From JBBCJT01 sp037190665 (GTDB lineage: Bacteria; Pseudomonadota; Alphaproteobacteria; Acetobacterales; Acetobacteraceae), in contig JBBCJT010000190.1 in the NCBI GenBank assembly GCA_037190665.1, positions 1 to 57,379 on the forward strand: DNA of 57,379 nt. The letters run 5' to 3'. The position numbers and the translations under genes are program-made. Every line of letters begins with the position of its first letter. Position 1 is the stretch's first letter. Positions 1 through 8,721 of the stretch are shown in pieces. A model generated the notes under the pieces. The model was not told the origin of the DNA. It worked only from the letters and a program-made list of their open reading frames with translations, and made no database searches.

Positions 1-1575
1 CGTGGTGTACTCGCCGTCGCCCAGGCCGGCCGAATGCGCCGCACTGGCGCACATCTCCTGCAGCGACGCCAGATGCGCGGCATCCAGGGTGTGATCCGAG
101 AGCAGATGCAGATCGGTCTTCGCGACGTCGAGGACGGTGTCCGCGACAAGCAGGCCGAACGCGCTGGCAAGGCCCGGCGACCAAGGTACGAGAACGCGGG
201 TGATGCCGATCTCCTCGGCCACCTGCGCCGCGTGCAGGGGACCGCCGCCGCCGTAGGCAACCAGCGTGTAGTCGCGCGGATCGATGCCGCGCGCGGTCGA
301 GACAAGGCGCACCGCCGCCGCCATGTTGCCGTTGACGGTCCTCAGCGTGGCGTCGGCCGCAGCCCGGGCGTCTCCGGGCAGGCCGATGGCAGCGAGTGCC
401 TCCCGGGCGAGGTCGGTGCGCAGCACCATCTTGCCGCCGAAGAACCGGGCCGGGCGCAGGATGCCTGCGACGACCTGCGCGTCCGTCACGGTCGGTTTCG
501 TCCCGCCGCGGCCGTAGCAGGCCGGCCCCGGCTGTGCGCCGGCGCTCTGCGGTCCCACCGCCAGGAACCCGCCAGCGTCCAGTTCCGCGATGCTGCCGCC
601 GCCCGCCCCCACGGTGGCCATGTCCACCGCTGCGGTGCGGATGGGCAGATCGTCCACGGTCAGTTCCGACACCATGCGCGGATCGAGATCGATGGCGATC
701 GCGACATCGGTGCTGGTGCCGCCCATATCGAAGGTGATGATGTTCGCGATGCCGTTGCGGCGTCCAAACCAGATCGCAGCGCGCACGCCCGCGGCCGGGC
801 CGGACAGCAGCATGCGGACGGCGCTGCTGCCTGCCGCCCGCGCCGGCATGGTGCCGCCGTTGGACTGCATGATGTGCAGCACGCCATCATAGCCGCTCGC
901 CCGCAGCGCCTGATCGAGCTGCCCGACATAGCGCTCCACCACCGGCCCGACGAACGCGTTGACCGCAGTCGTTATGCTCCGCTCGAACTCGCGGAATTCC
1001 GGGGAAACCTCGTGGCTTGCGAAGACCGAAACCCCGGGCGCCCGTTCGCGTATGAGGGCGGCGAGCGCCTGCTCGTGCGCGGGGTTGCGGTAGGCGTGGA
1101 GCAGGCAGATCGCGATCCCCTCCACCCCCATCTCGATCAGCGCGCTGGCCTGCCGCCAGGCATCTTCGAGATCGATCGGATGCAGCACCTCACCGCGCGC
1201 ATCGATCCGTTCACGCACCTCGCGCACCAGCCGGCGCGGAACCGGAGAGGCCGGCTTTCGGTAAAGGATGTTGTAGATATTGCCGATGCGGTCGTGGGTG
1301 CCGATCTCCATCACGTCGCGGAAGCCGGCGGTGGTGAGCAACCCGGCCTGCGCCCCGCGGCGCGTGAGCAGCGCGTTTGTCGCGACCGTGGAGCCATGGG
1401 CAAACTGGGCGATGTCGGCCAGCGCGATGCCCGCGTCGGCAACCGCGTCGAGCACCGCCTGCTGGATCGAATCCGGAGTGGAAGGAACCTTGCCGGTTGC
1501 GAGCGTGCCGTCCGGGCGCACCCAAACGAGATCTGTGAAGGTGCCCCCGATCTCGACGCCCACACGCTCCGTCAT
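1..1575 (-). CDS. Hydantoinase/5-oxoprolinase family protein, HyuA-type (partial)
   Basis: The reading frame begins at ATG (1573-1575) and stays open for 525 codons to the window edge, so the C-terminus is missing. It opens with a VGVEIGGTFTD-type N-terminus, the nucleotide-binding start of the HyuA/5-oxoprolinase family. Later come an FDMGGTSTDVA motif, a second ATPase signature, and TVGAGGGSI, all typical of the family. Members hydrolyse cyclic amides (hydantoins, 5-oxoproline) or carboxylate ketones using ATP, usually with a HyuB partner, which would lie beyond the window edge. A cupin-type regulator is divergently encoded across an AT-rich spacer and is its likely controller. The family is clear but the substrate is not. 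Confidence 0.9.
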   Translation of the reverse strand, partial: MTERVGVEIGGTFTDLVWVRPDGTLATGKVPSTPDSIQQAVLDAVADAGIALADIAQFAHGSTVATNALLTRRGAQAGLLTTAGFRDVMEIGTHDRIGNIYNILYRKPASPVPRRLVREVRERIDARGEVLHPIDLEDAWRQASALIEMGVEGIAICLLHAYRNPAHEQALAALIRERAPGVSVFASHEVSPEFREFERSITTAVNAFVGPVVERYVGQLDQALRASGYDGVLHIMQSNGGTMPARAAGSSAVRMLLSGPAAGVRAAIWFGRRNGIANIITFDMGGTSTDVAIAIDLDPRMVSELTVDDLPIRTAAVDMATVGAGGGSIAELDAGGFLAVGPQSAGAQPGPACYGRGGTKPTVTDAQVVAGILRPARFFGGKMVLRTDLAREALAAIGLPGDARAAADATLRTVNGNMAAAVRLVSTARGIDPRDYTLVAYGGGGPLHAAQVAEEIGITRVLVPWSPGLASAFGLLVADTVLDVAKTDLHLLSDHTLDAAHLASLQEMCASAAHSAGLGDGEYTT

Positions 1576-1724
1576 CAGCCCCTCCGTGCCCCGCATCAGG
1601 GAGTGAAGGGGAAGACGTGTTTCTTTACAACCCAAAAAAATCACCTCATATTTTTACTTCTAACGAAATACCTCGTGACGGCACGGGCTCCAGCCGGCCG
1701 TAGACCTCGCTCGGGCAGAGCGCC
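1576..1724. promoter_or_regulatory. AT-rich divergent promoter region between hyuA-like gene and XRE-cupin regulator
   Basis: This 149-nt spacer separates two divergent starts. From about 1618 to 1680 it is strikingly AT-rich, with an A7 run and a T5 run, against a high-GC background, which suits promoters and a regulator-binding site. I could not define a convincing -35/-10 pair or operator palindrome. Function is inferred from position and composition. Confidence 0.5.
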
Positions 1725-2387
1725 GTGAAACAGGAAAAATCGCCGACGATGGGCACCTTTAGGGCAGCAGGCCGGGCACCGGCTGGGGACGAGCAGGCGG
1801 CAACCCGCAGCCCGAATTCGGTCGGCGCTCAGCTTCGGGCGCTACGCAATGCACGGGGCTTTTCGCTTCAACACATGGCCGACACGACCGGCCTTTCGAT
1901 CGCGCATATCAGTCAGATCGAACGAGGCAGGTCCAACCCCTCGATCAAGGCGCTGCGCGCTCTCTCCGAAGCGCTGGATGTCACCATCGGCTGGCTGTTC
2001 TTCCACGGCGAAGCGCCGCCACCGCAGGAGCAGGGGGTGGTGTTGCGAGAGTGCTTTCGCCGCCGGCTCGTGTTCCAGGAAGGCATGATCGTGAAGGAAC
2101 TGATCAGCCCGGACCTCGCGCATGAACTGGAAATGCTGGTCGTCACCTTCCAGCCCGGATCCTCTTCAGGCGACGGCGCCTATACCCACGCGGGTCACGA
2201 AGGCGGCCTCATTCTGGAAGGCATGCTGGACATCTGGATCGATGAGCAGCATTTCCGATTGAACGCCGGCGACTCTTTCGGCTTTCCCAGCACCAGAACG
2301 CACCGCTTCGCGAATCCGGGCGACAGGATCGCGAAGGTTCTGTGGGTGATAACGCCGCCCAACTACCTGCCTCATCCGGCCGGTTGA
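1725..2387 (+). CDS. XRE-family regulator with C-terminal cupin domain
   Basis: This 220-residue protein has an XRE helix-turn-helix at about residues 32-90 (LRNARGFSLQHMADTTGLS, then ISQIERGRSNPSIKALR). A cupin_2 beta-barrel at about 130-215 contains an AGHEGG segment and a GDSFGFPSTRTHRF segment. This HTH-cupin architecture, as in PuuR-like proteins, usually senses a small metabolite and represses a neighbouring catabolic gene. The divergent hydantoinase-type gene is the obvious candidate target. The start is GTG 1725; ATG 1749 is an alternative that only shortens the disordered N-terminus. Confidence 0.88.
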   Translation: MKQEKSPTMGTFRAAGRAPAGDEQAATRSPNSVGAQLRALRNARGFSLQHMADTTGLSIAHISQIERGRSNPSIKALRALSEALDVTIGWLFFHGEAPPPQEQGVVLRECFRRRLVFQEGMIVKELISPDLAHELEMLVVTFQPGSSSGDGAYTHAGHEGGLILEGMLDIWIDEQHFRLNAGDSFGFPSTRTHRFANPGDRIAKVLWVITPPNYLPHPAG

Positions 2388-2435
2388 GGGCTGGCTCAGG
2401 TCAGGCGAGCAGCAACCGGCGGATAGTGCCGGACT

Positions 2436-3203
2436 TCAGCTCCTGCCATGGCGGGCAGCAAGAAATCCGCCGTCCACCGGCATGACGATTCCGGTCACAA
2501 AGGCGGAATCCTCTGACGCGAGGAACGCCACCGGACCGGCTACGTCGTCAGGTGTGCCGGGCCGCTCCATGGGAGTGCCCTCCACGACCAGCCGGTTGTA
2601 GAGCGCGTTGCGGAGATGATCCTTGGTCATCGGCGTGGCGATCAGCCCGGGGGCCACCGCATTGACCCTGATGCCCTCCGGCGCCAGCTCGCCCGCGATC
2701 TGTCGGGTGAACTGGGCGACGCCAGCCTTCGCCACCGCATAGGCGGTCGTGCCGGGATAGCCGATGATGCCGAAGATCGAGGACACATTGACGATCCGTC
2801 CGCCGGGCCGCGGCAGATGCGGCACGACGGCGCGGGTGACCTTCATGACGGCGACCAGATTCGTCTCCACGAACCGGGCGATCAGCGCGTCGTCCGAGTC
2901 CATCAGCCGCTTCGAGCCGCCGATGCCGGCGTTGTTGACGAGGATGTCGATGCGGCCGAAAGCGTCGAGCGCCCCCTTGGCGATGGCCGCGCCCGCGTCG
3001 CCATCGGTCACGCTCTTGACCAGGGCGACCTGACCGAGACGCGCGGCTGTCGCCTCGACCTCGGGCAGCACATCGACGAGCAGCACCCTGGCGCCCTCGG
3101 CTGCGAAGCGCCGGGCGACAGCTTCACCGATGCCGCGCGCGGCGCCGGTGACGATCGCGGTTTTGCCGGCGAAGCGTGTCGGATCAGGCAAGACGACCTC
3201 CAT
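2436..3203 (-). CDS. SDR-family NAD(P)-dependent oxidoreductase (second of a pair)
   Basis: This is a classical short-chain dehydrogenase/reductase of about 255 residues. Visible motifs are the cofactor loop TGAARGIG, NNAGIGG, the catalytic Ser in NVSSIFGIIG, YAVAK for the Tyr-Lys pair, and a C-terminal VTGIVMPVDGG. ATG 3203 was chosen because it begins just before the Rossmann strand; a start at 3245 would add 14 residues of poor character. It overlaps the end of the upstream SDR gene by 20 nt, so the two are probably translated together. The substrate cannot be told from sequence. FabG-like activity is possible, but the paired context suggests a catabolic alcohol or ketone. Confidence 0.88.
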   Translation of the reverse strand: MEVVLPDPTRFAGKTAIVTGAARGIGEAVARRFAAEGARVLLVDVLPEVEATAARLGQVALVKSVTDGDAGAAIAKGALDAFGRIDILVNNAGIGGSKRLMDSDDALIARFVETNLVAVMKVTRAVVPHLPRPGGRIVNVSSIFGIIGYPGTTAYAVAKAGVAQFTRQIAGELAPEGIRVNAVAPGLIATPMTKDHLRNALYNRLVVEGTPMERPGTPDDVAGPVAFLASEDSAFVTGIVMPVDGGFLAARHGRS

Positions 3204-3948
3204 CGATGGGTAGCGCGACGCCAGTGGTGAAGCTGGCCTGGTCACTGAGCAGGTAGAGCACGGCGTCGGCCACCTCTTCCGGTGTGCCGAACCGGTTCAT
3301 TGGATGGCGCGACTTCTGGTACGCCGCGCGGGCCGCCTGCGCCGTGGCATCGCCCGCCTGGGCGATCGCCCGATCGTTCATGGGCGAGTCGATGGTCCCG
3401 GGGCAGACACAGTTGACGCGGATATTCTCCGTGGCGTGGTTGAGCGCGAGCGTTCTGGTCAGCAGCGTCACCGCGCCCTTACTGGCGGAATAGACCGACA
3501 GGACCGGCGAGCCCTGCAAGCCCGCGGTCGAGGAGAACAGCACCACCGCGCCGTGGCCGATCTCGCGCATCTGCGGAATGAAATACTTCGCCGCCAGCCA
3601 GCAACCCTTGACGTTGATGTCGAACACCATGTCCCACTCGGCTTCCTCGACGTCGATGGCGAGCTTGGCAGGACCCACCACGCCGGCGGCCGCCACCAGC
3701 AGTTCGACGGGGCCGAGCCTGTCGCGTGCCGTTCTGGCCGCGCGTTCAAGATCGGCGGCGCGCGTGATGTCGCCTGTCACCGTCACCGAGCCCGGGCAGA
3801 GTGCGGCGGTCGCCTCGAGTCCTTCGGCGTCACGGTCGAACAGCAGAAGCCGCGCGCCTTCTCTGGCAAGTCCCACGGCGCTCGCCCGGCCGAGCGCGCC
3901 GCCCGCGCCCGTCACCGCGCCGATGCGACCTTCAAAACGCCCCTGCAC
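3184..3948 (-). CDS. SDR-family oxidoreductase (first of a pair)
   Basis: This is a 254-residue short-chain dehydrogenase. The cofactor loop is TGAGGALG, the catalytic Ser lies in FSSTAG, the Tyr-Lys pair is YSASK, and the end is TGVALPIDGG. The usual NNAG motif reads AAAG here (LVAAAGVVG), a change at a normally conserved structural Asn that may affect activity. Translation starts at GTG 3948 behind an AAAGGA ribosome-binding site about 6 nt upstream. It overlaps the following SDR gene, so the two form one transcription unit. Substrate unknown. Confidence 0.87.
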   Translation of the reverse strand: MQGRFEGRIGAVTGAGGALGRASAVGLAREGARLLLFDRDAEGLEATAALCPGSVTVTGDITRAADLERAARTARDRLGPVELLVAAAGVVGPAKLAIDVEEAEWDMVFDINVKGCWLAAKYFIPQMREIGHGAVVLFSSTAGLQGSPVLSVYSASKGAVTLLTRTLALNHATENIRVNCVCPGTIDSPMNDRAIAQAGDATAQAARAAYQKSRHPMNRFGTPEEVADAVLYLLSDQASFTTGVALPIDGGRLA

Positions 3949-4123
3949 GAGATGTCCTTTCCAGGAACGGATGCCTCACGTCTCTGATCTCCGCGCTCGT
4001 CTTTGCCGACATCGGCATTGTTGCCGGCAAACGCCCTCCCGGCCAGTGCCTCGGCACCGGGCTGCCGCGCGCGCGTTGGTTGCTCAGCAGCAGTCGCGGC
4101 GCGTGCAGTTCCACCCCTGAGGA

Positions 4124-4321
4124 TCAAGCCGACTGCGCGGCATCCGCCATCTCTCCCAGCAGCCATTGCAGTCCCACATCGCGCGCCGCACGGTGATGCC
4201 AGATCGCCTCGATGTTCACGGCCAGAGGCTCATAGGGCAGATCGAGAACGGCAAGCATACTCCGATCCGCCGCACTCCGGGCGAGCCGCTCCGGTAAAGT
4301 CGCGACCGCACGATCGCCGGC
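4124..4321 (-). pseudogene. 3' remnant of a LysR-type transcriptional regulator
   Basis: In a different frame from the DUF2955 gene, about 65 codons ending at a stop at 4124 read like the C-terminal end of a LysR substrate-binding domain. The core is AVATLPERLA, followed by LDLPYEPLAVNIEAIWHHR and then GLQWLLGEM. LysR proteins commonly end with an xATLPxxLA stretch, then a LWHxR-type strand and a WL helix. Nothing upstream in this frame resembles the rest of a LysR protein; it is only the antisense-like shadow of the efflux gene. I read this as a decayed fragment left by a deletion. The 5' limit near 4321 is approximate. Confidence 0.55.
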
Positions 4322-5286
4322 CGCGCCAGCGACGCGCGAAGCGAGAGAGCTAACGCGACATAGGTCACGCCGATCACGACGCCCACGATGCGGGTCCAGA
4401 CCCGTTCGTCCGTGTCGTCGAAGAACACCGAGAACCCTTCTCCGACCAGAATGGCGAAGGCGTTCAGGCTCTTGGCCGCCGCACCGGAGAGCGCGTCGCG
4501 CAAGACGATCCGGCGCGCGATGAGCCAGGCCATCAGGAGCGTGCTGGCTGCCAGGACGCCAAGGCTCGGCGCGAGCCAGGTCATCTCCCACGCCAGTACC
4601 GCAGCCGCGCCGCCGACAAGCGCGGCCAGCAGGCGGTCGCGGATGATCTGCCGGGGCTGCACGATGTCAGGTCGCAGCGTTATGACCACGCCGACAAGGG
4701 CCGCACCAATCGCCGGCGGCTCCAGCTTGGTGGCCAGCAGCACCGCGAGGAGGAGCGTCGTCGCTGCCGCCGCCGCCGGCATGGGCGGGACGCGTATTGC
4801 CCGAAGCTCGCGGGGACCCGCCGGCCGGGGCATGATCACCTGCATGACGAAGACCGAAGCCGAGGCCACGAGGAAGTTGGCGCCGAACCAGCGGGCGACG
4901 TCCGGTGCCGCCTCCGGCGCCTTGATCATGACCTCCGGGATGATGGCGAAGACGACGAGCAGCATGAGCCCGATGGACTGCGTCGCCTCCCTCGCGGACA
5001 TCCGGAAGGCAGCGAGGTAGATGCCCCAGAGGCAGAGGCACAGGACCAGAGGCATGTTCTGGAAGAGCTGGCTGACGAAGCCGGCGAGGAAGACCGACAC
5101 CGACGCGATCACCGGCAGCGCGACCAGTTGCGCGACCGCAAGCGGCGCCCCCACCAGCAGCGCGCCCGCCATGAGCGGCGAGATGAAGGTCAGTTGAAGC
5201 TCGAGGATCTCGGCCAGCACGAGGGCGAGCGTGAAGCCGGCGGCGATGCGAAGCGCCTCGAGTCCCGGTTTGCTTTCAGAAGGCAT
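4216..5286 (-). CDS. DUF2955/FUSC-like inner-membrane protein of an HlyD efflux pair, probably altered at its C-terminus
   Basis: This is a hydrophobic protein of about 356 residues with two multi-helix membrane blocks (residues about 12-150 and 185-320) separated by a short polar linker, the layout of DUF2955/aromatic-acid-exporter-like proteins. ATG 5286 overlaps the stop of the HlyD gene by 11 nt, a coupled arrangement typical of such efflux pairs. The last 30-40 residues (after LSLRASLA) are Arg/Ser/Pro-rich and do not look like a membrane-protein tail. At the same place another frame switches to LysR-like sequence. The native 3' end was therefore probably lost at a junction near 4320. 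The substrate may be an aromatic or drug-like compound, but this is not shown. Confidence 0.75.
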   Translation of the reverse strand: MPSESKPGLEALRIAAGFTLALVLAEILELQLTFISPLMAGALLVGAPLAVAQLVALPVIASVSVFLAGFVSQLFQNMPLVLCLCLWGIYLAAFRMSAREATQSIGLMLLVVFAIIPEVMIKAPEAAPDVARWFGANFLVASASVFVMQVIMPRPAGPRELRAIRVPPMPAAAAATTLLLAVLLATKLEPPAIGAALVGVVITLRPDIVQPRQIIRDRLLAALVGGAAAVLAWEMTWLAPSLGVLAASTLLMAWLIARRIVLRDALSGAAAKSLNAFAILVGEGFSVFFDDTDERVWTRIVGVVIGVTYVALALSLRASLARPAIVRSRLYRSGSPGVRRIGVCLPFSICPMSLWP

Positions 5287-6457
5287 AGTTGATGCCGGCG
5301 ACAAAGGCGATCCACAGCCGCGCCAGCCATGCGACCGGCCCCGCACGCTCCGTCACCACCACGACGCTCGCGCGCGAGCCGACGCGGATGGCCGGGATCT
5401 CGGCACGGTTCACGATCTCGATGCGCACCGGGAAGCGCTGTGTGTCGCGCAGCCAGCGGCGGCGTTCGGCCACGCGCGCCAGCTCGCCGCCCGGACCGAT
5501 ATTCTGCGTCACGCCGGAGGCGATGCTCTCGACACGCCCCTCGATCAGCCGGCCGGGCCGCACGTTGAAGGCGACGAGCACGCGGTCCCCGCGTCGGATG
5601 TTGCCGAGTGCGTTCTCGGGGATGTTGGCGACGATCCAGGCGCTCTCCGTATCGATGATCGTGGCGACGGTGCGTCCCGCGCTCGCGAACTGGCCGGGAG
5701 CGAGGACGGTGTTTGTCAGCACGCCGTCCACCGGCGCCCGCACCTCCGTGTCGGAAAGGTCGATGCGCGCGCGCTGCAGTTGCGCGAGCGCGAGCTTGAT
5801 CTGGGGATTTTCCGCATCCGCCGGTCCCAGCCGGCGCCGCGCTTCCTCCAGGCTGGCCTCCGCGGTCTGCACCGATGCCTGCGCCGTGGCGAGCTGTGCG
5901 CGCGCATTGTCAGCCTGCGCCTGGGAATAGACGTTGCGCTGCGCCAGTTGCAGCACGCGGGTCGTCTGCTCGCGCACATTGGCCAGGTTCGCGCCTGCCT
6001 CGAGGACCTTGGCCTCGGCCGCGGACAGCGCGGCCGTGCTGGCGCCCACGCGCTGGCTGGCATCGGCGAGATTCGCTTCCGCCTGCGCCACCACGGCCGC
6101 GAAGCGACCGGGGTCGATGCGGAAAAGGACATCTCCCGCGTGGACAGGCTGATTGTCGTGCACGGCGACGTCGACGATGTCGCCCGAGATGTTCGGCGCC
6201 ACGCCGACCACCGGCGCCTGCAACGTCGCCTCGGAGGTATAGGGCGTGAGCCGATCGAACAGGACGTGGACGAGGATGGCCGTGCAGAACAGGCCCACCA
6301 GTATCCAGCCCACGCCGATCCGCCATGAACGCCGGGGCTTCAGCGGCCGCGCCTGATCCTCCGCCGGATCTTCCGCAGCCACATCGTCCCGGAGCGGCAG
6401 GTCACTCGCGGCATCTGCGCTCTTGTCCGGGGAATTCTGCTCGGCGCTCGCGCTCAT
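5276..6457 (-). CDS. HlyD-family membrane fusion (periplasmic adaptor) protein
   Basis: This 393-residue protein has a single membrane helix at about residues 46-68 (IGVGWILVGLFCTAILVHVL) after an acidic, disordered N-terminus. A biotinyl-lipoyl half follows (VAVHDNQPVHAGDVLFRID). A long Ala/Gln/Glu-rich coiled-coil hairpin spans about 115-215, then the second lipoyl half (VRAPVDGVLTNTVLAPGQ) and a beta-barrel. This is the EmrA/AaeA-type adaptor that links an inner-membrane pump to an outer-membrane channel. The DUF2955 gene starts inside its last codons. No TolC-like gene is present nearby. Confidence 0.9.
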   Translation of the reverse strand: MSASAEQNSPDKSADAASDLPLRDDVAAEDPAEDQARPLKPRRSWRIGVGWILVGLFCTAILVHVLFDRLTPYTSEATLQAPVVGVAPNISGDIVDVAVHDNQPVHAGDVLFRIDPGRFAAVVAQAEANLADASQRVGASTAALSAAEAKVLEAGANLANVREQTTRVLQLAQRNVYSQAQADNARAQLATAQASVQTAEASLEEARRRLGPADAENPQIKLALAQLQRARIDLSDTEVRAPVDGVLTNTVLAPGQFASAGRTVATIIDTESAWIVANIPENALGNIRRGDRVLVAFNVRPGRLIEGRVESIASGVTQNIGPGGELARVAERRRWLRDTQRFPVRIEIVNRAEIPAIRVGSRASVVVVTERAGPVAWLARLWIAFVAGINYAF

Positions 6458-6617
6458 CGTCCGGACCTTCCCGCGACCTGCGCCGGCACGAGCTGGAGTA
6501 GCGCCCGGCTCTCTTTGCTCACCGTAACGAGTTCTATGCCCTGGTCGGCTTGCGCGCCAGCATCTTCTCGCAGGATGGTGAGGCCATCCGCACCATCCTC
6601 TGGCCCGCGATCAACGC

Positions 6618-7289
6618 TCAGAGTTCCTGCTTCCGGCTGAGCGCGAACCCGGTATCGCCCGGCATTTCGGACGGATGCTCCAGAACGTCGGCGCGCAGAT
6701 CGAAGCCTCGTGGCGGAGGCGTGTGCGCCTCGCGCTCGGTATCGCCGAGATGCACGTTGATGCGGCGGATGTTCTCTTGGGTCTGCGGGATCAGCAACTT
6801 GTCGAGAAGCTTCATCCGCCGCGTGACTTTCGCCACCGCGGCCTCCAGCAGCCTCAACCGGTCCGCCGCCACCCGCGCCTCGACCTTGAGCCGGATCGCC
6901 TCGGCCAGCCGCTCGATCACCGCATCGACCCAGTGTGGCCTGACCATCGGTCTGTACGGCGCGCGGATCACCTCGACATGCTCCACCACAGGCAGCCGCA
7001 CGCCGGAGACGTTCCGGGTGCCGAGCCGCACCGCGCCGAGCCGCACGAGCCCGTCGAGCCCCACCCGCCGGTCGGCGAGCATCGGGACAGCCTCGCCCGC
7101 CGCGGCTACCGCCGCTGCGGCGATCCGGTTCTCGATCTCCACGATCGCGCGGCGCGCCCGCTGCCGTTCGCCCATGAGCTGCTGGCGCTTGAGGTCGAGT
7201 GTCGGGAGGCAACGCTCATAGACCGCGAGGTTCTCCTTCTCCTTGGAGAGCTGCGACTTGGAGAGCGGGACCCGCGTCACCGCCGACAT
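6618..7289 (-). CDS. V-type ATP synthase subunit D (orphan)
   Basis: This 223-residue protein matches subunit D, the central rotor stalk of V/A-type ATPases. The N-terminal helix reads VPLSKSQLSKEKE...LDLKRQQLM, the middle VRLGAVRLGTRNVSGVRLP, and the C-terminal helix RRMKLLDKLLIPQTQENIRR. A GGAGG ribosome-binding site lies 5 nt before ATG 7289. No other V-ATPase subunit gene is in the window. The last 30 or so residues (after GDTERE) diverge from the Ala/Lys-rich helix expected at the end of this subunit. The neighbours are a CYTH phosphatase, PPK2 and a Na/Pi cotransporter. It may serve a V-ATPase encoded elsewhere, be a relic of a lost operon, or have a new role. Confidence 0.85.
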   Translation of the reverse strand: MSAVTRVPLSKSQLSKEKENLAVYERCLPTLDLKRQQLMGERQRARRAIVEIENRIAAAAVAAAGEAVPMLADRRVGLDGLVRLGAVRLGTRNVSGVRLPVVEHVEVIRAPYRPMVRPHWVDAVIERLAEAIRLKVEARVAADRLRLLEAAVAKVTRRMKLLDKLLIPQTQENIRRINVHLGDTEREAHTPPPRGFDLRADVLEHPSEMPGDTGFALSRKQEL

Positions 7290-7328
7290 GTCCGCCTCCT
7301 GCTTGTCGTTGTTTGAGATCGCGGTGTC

Positions 7329-7778
7329 TCAGGTTCGGCCGAGCTGCGAGTTGCGGTATCTGGAATCGCAGGTGATCTCGTGGCCGACCCAGCGGGGCAG
7401 CTCGACGAACTGATCCGGGCAGCTCAGCTCGCATTCGGCGATGACGAGCCCCGCATGCGCACCGGCGAACACGTCGACGTGCCAGGAGATGCCGCCATGC
7501 TCGATGGCGTAGCGGGTCTTCTCGATCAGGGGAGGCGGGCAGAGCGTGGCCAGCATCGCCTCCGCCTCCTCGGCCGGGATCTCGTACTCGAACTCCGGGC
7601 GGCCGCCGCGCGTCCTTCTCCCCTTGATGGTGAGATAGGCCTGCTCGCCGATGCGCCTCACGCGAACGGTGATGTCGGGGGTCGCCGAGAGATAGCCCTG
7701 CCTGATGGCGTCGCCGGGAGCGCCCGTCATCCACGTGGCATCGCGCACGAGGAACCGGCGCTCGATTTCGACCGGCAC
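7329..7778 (-). CDS. CYTH-domain protein (probable inorganic triphosphatase/adenylate cyclase fold)
   Basis: The product is about 149 residues and starts with VEIERRFLV, the CYTH signature strand (ExExR here in place of the common ExExK). Paired basic/acidic strands of the tunnel follow (VRVRRIGEQAYLTIKGRR, EFEYEIPAEEAE, WHVDVFAG, AECEL). CYTH enzymes hydrolyse tripolyphosphate or other triphosphates with divalent metals. GTG 7778 is preferred because GGAGG lies 11 nt upstream and the protein then begins at the family motif; ATG 7865 would add 29 unrelated residues. It directly follows the PPK2 gene, which fits a polyphosphate function. Confidence 0.85.
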   Translation of the reverse strand: MPVEIERRFLVRDATWMTGAPGDAIRQGYLSATPDITVRVRRIGEQAYLTIKGRRTRGGRPEFEYEIPAEEAEAMLATLCPPPLIEKTRYAIEHGGISWHVDVFAGAHAGLVIAECELSCPDQFVELPRWVGHEITCDSRYRNSQLGRT

Positions 7779-7867
7779 GCCCCGCCGATCCTCCGGCGCG
7801 CCGGAACGGGGCGCCCGCAGGCACCCGTCACGTTCGGCGGCCTGCCTTTGTTTCCCCTGAGGCATGA

Positions 7868-8698
7868 TCAGTATTTCTTCGGTATGTACTTATATTCGTA
7901 ATCGGGTTCCTTGTACCCGTCGGATTTCTGGCGTGGAGGTAATATTATCTTCTTGTGCTTCACGTCGCTGTACGGGATCCGGCTCAGGAAGTGCGCGATG
8001 CAGTTCAGTCGGGCTCGCCGCTTGTCATCGGCCTCGACGACGTACCAGGGAGACGTCTCGGTGTTCGTCGCGGCGAACATGGCGTCGCGCGCGCGAGAGT
8101 AGTCGTACCAGCGTCGGTGCGACTCAAGGTCCATCGGGCTCAGCTTCCAGAGCTTGCGGCCGTCGTTGATGCGCTGGGTGAACCGACGGGTCTGCTCTTC
8201 CTTGCTCACCTCGAACCAGTACTTGATCAGGGTGATGCCGGACTCGATGATGTCCCGTTCCCAGGACGGGCAGAGCCGGAGAAAGCGCTCGTACTGCTCG
8301 TCGGTGCAGAAGCCCATCACGCGCTCGACGCCGGCGCGGTTGTACCAGCTCCGATCGAAGATCACGATCTCGCCCGCCGCGGGGAAGTGCTGGATGTAGC
8401 GCTGGAAGTAGATCTGCGAGCACTCGCGATCGGTGGGGGCAGGCAGGGCGATCACCCGGAAGCAGCGCGGACTGACCCGTTCGGTGATCCGCTTGATCAC
8501 TCCACCCTTGCCGGCCGCATCCCTGCCCTCGAACAGGACGATGACCCGTTGTCCGGTCTTCTTGGCCCAGAACTGCAGCTTGACCAGCTCGACATGCAGC
8601 TCCGCCAGCTTTGCCTCGTATTCCCCTCGCGGGAGCTTCGGCGTGGTCTGGGCCGAGCCCTCGACACTGCCGGATTTCTTCTTCTTGTCCTTGGCCAT
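7868..8698 (-). CDS. ppk2: Polyphosphate kinase 2
   Basis: This 276-residue PPK2 transfers phosphate between polyphosphate and nucleotides. The Walker A-type loop is FEGRDAAGKGG, the Walker B/lid region is FDRSWYNRAGVERVMGFC, and the C-terminus carries the family's RWYDYSRARD and SPWYVVEADDKRRAR blocks. The Lys-rich N-terminus is probably disordered. It lies 23 nt after the Na/Pi cotransporter gene and is followed by the CYTH gene, so phosphate uptake, polyphosphate use and triphosphate hydrolysis are encoded in a row. Single-domain length suggests class I or II. Donor preference (ATP/GTP or NDP) cannot be decided by eye. Confidence 0.95.
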   Translation of the reverse strand: MAKDKKKKSGSVEGSAQTTPKLPRGEYEAKLAELHVELVKLQFWAKKTGQRVIVLFEGRDAAGKGGVIKRITERVSPRCFRVIALPAPTDRECSQIYFQRYIQHFPAAGEIVIFDRSWYNRAGVERVMGFCTDEQYERFLRLCPSWERDIIESGITLIKYWFEVSKEEQTRRFTQRINDGRKLWKLSPMDLESHRRWYDYSRARDAMFAATNTETSPWYVVEADDKRRARLNCIAHFLSRIPYSDVKHKKIILPPRQKSDGYKEPDYEYKYIPKKY

Positions 8699-8721
8699 GT
8701 TTCCCCCTTTGTCTCGATGAG

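Noticed and set aside
34..1728. Long open frame on the plus strand opposite the hydantoinase-type gene
   Set aside because: The translation is Arg/His/Asp-rich without motifs, while the minus strand reads as a clear HyuA protein. It is a high-GC shadow.
4216..4330. Simple frameshift in the DUF2955 gene
   Set aside because: The alternative frame does not continue a membrane protein but reads like a LysR C-terminus, so a deletion junction fits better. A frameshift is not fully excluded.
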